From contig CM121342.1 of NCBI GenBank assembly GCA_051530055.1, positions 12,772,001-12,836,000 on the forward strand: DNA of 64,000 bases. Reading direction: 5' to 3'. Shown here one piece after another: positions 58,727-64,000 of the stretch. Every line of letters starts with the position of its first letter. The stretch's first letter is position 1. The notes below the pieces were generated by a model, which did not search any database, had not been told where the DNA came from, and was given only the letters and a program-made list of their open reading frames with translations. Made by a program: the position numbers and the translations under genes. Source of the DNA: Neoechinorhynchus agilis. Its lineage: Eukaryota; Acanthocephala.

Positions 58727-59527
58727 TCACACTAAACTACCGCAAAACACACAGTGCCGTAGTCGATAAGTAAATTCTTGATTCCTGTGACCACAAACGC
58801 GACAGTATTTCTTGATCGTCGGAATTAAGCTCTTCTGTGAATTGATTTCACTGCTTCTATCCAAGAACGTTGACTCATTTTTATTTTCATTTTTCTTAAC
58901 CAATTCGCTAACCAATCGTCTCATTATTTGTTTAATAAATTTATCCGACTTTTTAATTTGCATACAATCGATGTCGCTCTGATTTATCGATATCTCCTCT
59001 TCTGCTCGATTTACGAACTCATCGGTTTTCCCATTCGACGAAACGAACGGCCGCAAATGGACTTCTTTTGTTATAACACACAAAGAATCATTCTGCGTGT
59101 CGATTAGTCGACCAAAGCGATCTTCCAACGAATCACTTGTAAAATCAAGTGATCGATTGTCGAACAACCGCTCCACATTTTCTTCATTCTTCTTATGATA
59201 TTCTCTGTGGTGCTCTTCAATGTCGCCAAAGATTATGTCGTGATGATAATCGTCTTGATAACTCAAACGGGCGTCACCATCTTCCTGATTTCGATTTTCT
59301 CCTTTTTTAGACGCTTTCAACCCTAAAATTTTGCTTCTTTGCTGCTCACATTGGTTATTTCGACTTAATTCCTCGAATTTTTTACGGATATTCTGGAACT
59401 TTATTTTTGATGAGGCAACCAAAAGAGAGGGTTTCCTTGTTTTGTCCTTCGTTCCATCGTCCCTTTGATCGTCTTCTATCCTTTTTAAACCTTTAAAATT
59501 CGGAGCTAATCTATCTGATGAGTCCAT
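58727..59527 (-). CDS. Zinc-ribbon protein, 266 residues, copy 2
   Basis: Full-length second copy of 39533-40333 with an intact frame and the same C-terminal CRVCG...CVFCG ribbon; one residue differs near position 78. It keeps its upstream overlapping small ORF. Confidence 0.65.
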   Translation of the reverse strand: MDSSDRLAPNFKGLKRIEDDQRDDGTKDKTRKPSLLVASSKIKFQNIRKKFEELSRNNQCEQQRSKILGLKASKKGENRNQEDGDARLSYQDDYHHDIIFGDIEEHHREYHKKNEENVERLFDNRSLDFTSDSLEDRFGRLIDTQNDSLCVITKEVHLRPFVSSNGKTDEFVNRAEEEISINQSDIDCMQIKKSDKFIKQIMRRLVSELVKKNENKNESTFLDRSSEINSQKSLIPTIKKYCRVCGHRNQEFTYRLRHCVFCGSLV

Positions 59528-59657
59528 GATGGTATTTCACAAGATATTTTAATTTTGTTTTTATCACGTTGGTTGCCATGTAACGCTTTATCAAATCGGA
59601 GTTATACTCGTCCATTGCAAATACATCTTTGATACGAGTTTTCTTCGAAGCAACCAT
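59511..59657 (-). CDS. Small overlapping ORF, copy 2
   Basis: Same 48-codon frame as 39403-39549, again overlapping the start of the zinc-ribbon frame by 17 nt. No domain recognised. Confidence 0.3.
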   Translation of the reverse strand: MVASKKTRIKDVFAMDEYNSDLIKRYMATNVIKTKLKYLVKYHHGLIR

Positions 59658-59966
59658 TAATATTTTCTTAGGATTTGTAAAACAAACTTGAAGTTTTGAC
59701 TTGTGGTGAAGATGATCCCGGTTAAAAATCATTTTATTGTTCTGAAATATTTCGAAAGAGGAAACCTCGCCTTAGGAACCGGGATTATCTTCACCGCAAG
59801 TCAAAATTTACCATCCCTGTGGATTTTCTGGATATGAAAAACTTGAAGTAATCATGAACCGAAGCTTGAACTTATTGAACAAATATTCAAAAAAATAATG
59901 CCGTACTATTTATTTTTTCGTCTACCAAAAAAGCCACAACTAAATTCGTGGACAATGCGACTAAAA

Positions 59967-60921
59967 TCAATGCATCCTCGTAGCCAAATTTTCTCTGTAC
60001 GACGATTGATGATTTGTGCGATCAACGTAAACGGTTGTATAATGCTTGGTAATGAACTTCACTATTTCTTCGATGTTTGATTTATTGCTTTCGTTGTCGC
60101 ACGATGGATATTTCCCTGAATAATTTTTATTTGTCATTCCGCTGATTTTTTGATGGACTGCAAAATGATTTGAAATTTTTTTAGTCAACGAAACCGCCGA
60201 TGCTTACCATTATAAAGGCAAACAAGAAGATCCTCTGGCGTTGTTGGACAACGTTTTAACAGTCGAAGAAAAGTTTTGGCGTGTTCCTTATTCGAATGAT
60301 GATGCTTTGTGTACATCTTTATGGATTCTTTGATTCGAAGAGTTTCGTTTTTGTACTGCGACTCTGTGAGATTATTTGCGGTGTACAATTTCGCTGACAT
60401 TGTATGGAATAATGTCCAAAGACCGCATTCATAATTGGTATATTCGTCTCTTGAATTGTTGCAACTTTCCCATTGTATTTGAGAGAAGGAACGCTCGGTT
60501 TTTTTAGTGCTGGCGTATTTTCTGAACTTTTGACCGCTGATATTAGGAGCACTTTGGTTTGCGAGTTTGTCGTCCAGATAAACGAGTTGGTTGTGAGTTG
60601 TATTTCTCATTGGACAATACTGAAAAATAGTTAAGATTATTTTTAACGTAAATTAATTACCGTAAGAAGAACTTGAATGAGTCTGTGAATAGTATTAATC
60701 TTCACCTTCTTTAGTTTTGGAATCTCCTTTTGGAACATATAAGTCAGAGTTGATTCCAGATCATTAATGTGGATCCCACTGATCAATTTTTTTTTATTCA
60801 ATTTCAATGGTCGTAGAAACTCAAACCTCATCTCATTCGCATCATTGGTCTCTTTGAATTCAGTGATGTTGGATAGAGTACATAAAATCCCGGCGCTTAA
60901 TAGGAGAACTTCAATGATCAT
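59967..60921 (-). CDS. QSOX-like protein, copy 2 (intact frame)
   Basis: Exons 60921-60661, 60619-60208 and 60157-59967 sum to 864 nt, 287 residues, with GT-AG introns. The frame is open throughout because exon 1 has nine A where copy 1 has seven. It encodes the same signal peptide, the INDLESTLTYMFQKEIPKLK pseudo-Erv helix, the ESCNNSRDEYTNYECGLW Erv block and the VHQKISG segment. Like copy 1 it lacks a thioredoxin domain and the flavin-proximal CxxC. A secreted or ER-resident non-catalytic Erv-fold protein is the best guess. A single extra ATG codon precedes the start used here. Confidence 0.65.
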
Positions 60922-60991
60922 CACTACACGATTTAATAACTCACATGATCGTTCCTATATCCTATAAATGCTTTCAAAACATTCGAATTTT

Positions 60992-61168
60992 CTAATTTGT
61001 CAACATTTGTAAGTTTGCTCGGAGGTTTTTGAAAAAGGAAAACGCGATGGGCGGAACGATCAAAAAACCCACTTTTAAGAAGTGATTGAAGAATTGTGGT
61101 TGGATTACGTATGGAAAGAATACTAAATATCCGAAAATTTTACATGGAAACAAATTCAAATCGACCAT
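60992..61168 (-). CDS. Possible membrane microprotein, copy 2
   Basis: Second copy of 37892-38068, 58 codons, with a few substitutions and the same hydrophobic pattern. Unrecognised. From 61195 to 62420 I see no supported gene. Confidence 0.25.
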   Translation of the reverse strand: MVDLNLFPCKIFGYLVFFPYVIQPQFFNHFLKVGFLIVPPIAFSFFKNLRANLQMLTN

Positions 61169-62424
61169 TATAACGCTCTCTCGGTCGACCTGCACAATCT
61201 TACGATTGTTGTCAAATCACGACTTTTCTAATTGATTTGAATACAACTTTTTAAAAGATATTTTTTGAAAATGGTCTCCGCGTGGTAGAGTCACATCCTA
61301 AAAATATCGATCCTTTCTAGTAGTCGCGAATATCAATTTGTGGCGATGGCGAGCTTCTACAATGTCCTAATTAATTGTCGAAAAAGATCACTTGGTACCC
61401 CGAGGTATATGGATTCTTCTACTTTGTACAAAAAACGAGTTATTATTAAAGTTCAAGTTTGTCAACAAAATAGTAAAGAAGTTTTACGGTACTACCGTCT
61501 CTTCGTGTTTTGTGAAGAAAATAGAAGGTCATGGAAACAAACTATCTTCTTCTTTAAGCTTATTAAATTCTCACTCAACGTAAACCAACTTTCGAGAATC
61601 GCCAAAATCACTTAGTAATCTCGAGGAGCCAAGGAAATCGAGTATTATCGACATTTATCGGAACTGGACAAAAATTAATATTCAAAATCGATTTTAGGGT
61701 GCAATTTAAGGTGGATGTTACTTCGTTGAGCATTAGTATGCTTTTTGTTGTAAAGAAACAATCAACACTCAACTCGAATGCCTTGCGTCGTTATTTTAGA
61801 TCAAAATACGATGTGAGATGTTAAACCGTAGGCTTTTAATGGGTGAAGCTCACTTTGGGAACTCCACGAATACGAATGTAAACATGCCAATCGTTGCATT
61901 TTCTGTGCGGATAACCACATCAAATGAAATTGTCCAAATCCCAAAAACGTCAAATGTATTTTATTTGCCATTTAAACCATCCAGCCTTTGCCAGATTATG
62001 GAAAGCAGTCCATGAATATATCCAGGAATGCTTAGCACTTGCTAAGAAATCTCCTAAAATCCCATCCTATATTCTCTGGCCTTAATACGAATGTTCATAA
62101 CAGGTAACGCCATTTGTATTTTCGGGACGAGTCTTCCCTTGAGTCTTAAAACATTAGCGCTCCACGCCCCCGTCCTCAAAAAGGTGCATATGATCAGGAT
62201 CAAAAGAAATCAGGCAACAGCAACGATGCTGACTCCACTACTTATTCCCAAAAAATAATTCTTAACCTTTTACAGAATTTGGAATCTTAAAAAATACTTT
62301 AAGATATCAACGGAGAGGTAGTCAGCCCAAGAAAACCCTTCATCTTTGGCTTCTACGGAGTTTCTACAAAAAAGAAGAAAGAGTTGATGAAGCTATATGA
62401 AAAATGTTTCTATAGCGACTTCTA

Positions 62425-62690
62425 ATGTATCCACAGCTTTTACGTTACTTACTCACATTGCTGTCGAAATTTCCGAACTATGCCAACCCTCGTCTTTACC
62501 TTCTCAAACTCCTCCTGCCTCTCGGCGAATCCCCTAAACACCTTGCTCACTTTTATCTTTCTGCCATATTTCCTATCCTTGCGCTTTCCCCTCTCCATTC
62601 CCCTCGAGACCTTCCACAAGAGAGCAGCTAGAATAAGCGGGACTTCACTCCCTCCCTTCGACGCCTGGACATGTCAAGTGAGTGCTTTTT
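62425..62690 (+). mobile_element. LINE thumb and C-terminal fragment
   Basis: Encodes NPRLYLLKLLLPLGESPKHL and AHFYLSAIFPILAL, then in another frame ETFHKRAARISGTSLPPFDA, the C-terminal block of the LINE at 1140-1340. It runs beyond the end of the match to block B copy 1, so copy 2 preserves more of this LINE. Confidence 0.75.
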
Positions 62691-63690
62691 TTGCGGGAAG
62701 TTTCAATGAAGTACGAGTAAATCAATTTTTTACATATCGCCAAGAAATCACTTTCCCTGCTAATCGTCTCAATGTAGAGCCAATCGCGATGGGACGAATC
62801 AAACCGTCCTTCTTTTCTAAAGCGCAGAAGGAAGCGCCAGAGAATAACGTCCACTAACCGAGTCAAGGCATTCAGGAGAACATGGGATGGATCACCTACG
62901 GAGAAGGACATCATGTCCTTTAGGTACTGAGGCCGAAGCCCATCGAGCCATGTGCTGACCCATTTGCGAACGAAGAAACAGCTGTCATAACAACATCAAC
63001 CGAAAACTCTAACGGGTGCACGAGGGGATCATCTCTGAATATTCTAGATGACCAGTGGGTCGAGGATGTTTCTCTCTGAGAAGTTGGAGAGTTTTCGTAT
63101 CATTTCTTGTGAATTCGTTGGTGGATGATATAATGCGAACCGCGCCCCTCACATCACCATCGGCGAGTTTAGAAGATACTCTCTGGATCATTGAACGAGT
63201 TGAAATTCGGCTCCGATTCGGTGGCTTTGAAAAATATCCTCTTAAAACGCGTTCTTTGCGTAGAACCTCTCCAAACGAATTGCCGAAGGACACCCTGTTT
63301 TTGATGAGGGTAACAATCATCTCGTCAGATGGTACTCCAGCACAAAGTACCAGTCTCGGGAATGCGAAAAGGCGTGTCCAAGATATTTCGGTATTTGTCT
63401 CGAGACAGTCGCTCACCTGAAATCGAGCGCCCTCCGGGATCCGCTTCAGGATGTTTCGGGGCAAAAGGCGCACGATCTCCAGCAACGAAGGGGTGCAATA
63501 GACGATGGTTTGGATGTTCTGACGAGGTTCATTGAGCTGAGGAGCACAGTTTGCTAGCAGAAGGCCGGAACCAACACATCGGGAATCCCTTAGGCCGTGA
63601 GTCCAAAATTCTCCCCCTTTCGTAATTTTGATCTGCTTGTCACAGACCGGGCAATTATGTGTTGAGAGCTTCGGATCTCGGGCAACATTG
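62690..63690 (-). mobile_element. Zinc-finger RT-element fragment
   Basis: Minus-strand reading gives a Cys-rich start (HNCPVCDKQI, about 63660-63630), then NILKRIPEGARFQVSDCLE and SSKLADGDVRGAVRIISS (about 63165-63110) and LREKHPRPTG. The GD(V/I)-x-GAVR-x2-S segment followed by a KHP box is familiar from the region upstream of RT in several invertebrate LINE-like polyproteins. The RT itself is not present. Broken in more than one place. Confidence 0.55.
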
Positions 63691-63727
63691 GCCTCACCTT
63701 CCAGAGTACTTGAAATTTCCGTTTGCT

Positions 63728-63890
63728 GCTTGTTCTCTACAGGTTGTTCGGACCAAAATTGATTTCAAGTCCCGAGTGGAGCGAGCGGAAGGCGGTGGAA
63801 TCGTTGACATGCCGATTGCTTGTAGGTTTTTGCTTGTAAGTTTTTCAATTGTCTTGTCAAGTTTTCCTTGTAACTAAGAATTAAAGGAAT
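63728..63890 (+). repeat. Dispersed repeat, related to 36245-36475
   Basis: Same order of blocks as the minus-strand repeat at 36475-36245, visibly more diverged than the young duplication. The last 110 bp (63890-64000) include GGCTATCCAGCGAGGAAACG, similar to 48815-48840; no gene seen. Confidence 0.6.
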
Positions 63891-64000
63891 AACCAATGAC
63901 AGGAGGGCTCGCTCGTTCCTAGTACAGAACATATCCTTGGCTATCCAGCGAGGAAACGCAGCGAGTGTCTTTCCGTGTTTCAATTTTCATCGAATCGAAC

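Overview
The window is a gene-dense, repeat-rich stretch of an animal nuclear genome. The gene set points to a metazoan: an OSBP with PH and sterol-binding domains, SH3BP5, a QSOX-like protein, an SRSF10/12-type SR protein, RPC3, RPA3, DPM1 and subunits of mitochondrial complex I and ATP synthase. Genes are small and closely packed, and most introns are about 40-60 nt with GT-AG ends. The mobile-element load is Penelope-like elements (PLEs), RTE and CR1/Jockey-type LINEs, and one broken Ty3/Gypsy fossil. I cannot fix the phylum from sequence alone.

Layout. 0-3.3 kb: LINE fragments. 4.3-13.9 kb: a secreted CAP protein, RPC3 (POLR3C), a thioredoxin-fold-like protein and SH3BP5. 14-19.3 kb: a foldback repeat, a PLE endonuclease fragment and a Ty3/Gypsy fossil. 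19.7-23.8 kb: a long coiled-coil protein diverging from RPL34, then an unknown acidic/basic protein. 24.6-27.3 kb: an RTE LINE. 27.4-30.7 kb: OSBP. 32-36 kb: LINE and PLE fragments and a zinc-ribbon protein. 37.9-41.3 kb: a QSOX-like protein, a second zinc-ribbon protein and the SR protein. 42-55.3 kb: a tight housekeeping cluster holding a SENP6/7-like protease, PSMD14/Rpn11, an unknown membrane protein, RPA3, DPM1, NDUFA1, DNAJC8, EIF3J, RPL29 and ATP5PO. 55.4-62.6 kb: a near-identical inverted second copy of two separate earlier blocks, fused together.

Two observations stand out. First, several host genes (PSMD14, DNAJC8, OSBP, ATP5PO, and more weakly SH3BP5 and the SENP gene) carry short intervening sequences whose ends are inverted repeats rather than usable GT-AG sites. 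In three of them the insert is flanked by a 3-bp direct repeat, and removing the insert plus one copy of the repeat restores the reading frame and the conserved protein sequence. In PSMD14 it falls between the Ser and Asp of the JAMM metalloprotease motif. They look like transposon-derived non-canonical introns (introners). Second, the inverted block at 55.4-62.6 kb joins position 41198 directly to position 20608. That is the head-to-tail junction expected of a tandem duplication or an extrachromosomal circle of the 20.6-41.2 kb interval. It yields a second intact RPL34, a second and better preserved QSOX-like gene, and an out-of-frame fusion of the coiled-coil gene with a beheaded SR-protein gene.

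I worked by reading only. Exon boundaries were placed by frame, conserved sequence and splice dinucleotides, and reading-frame sums were checked by hand for OSBP, SH3BP5, PSMD14, ATP5PO, DNAJC8 and the QSOX-like gene.
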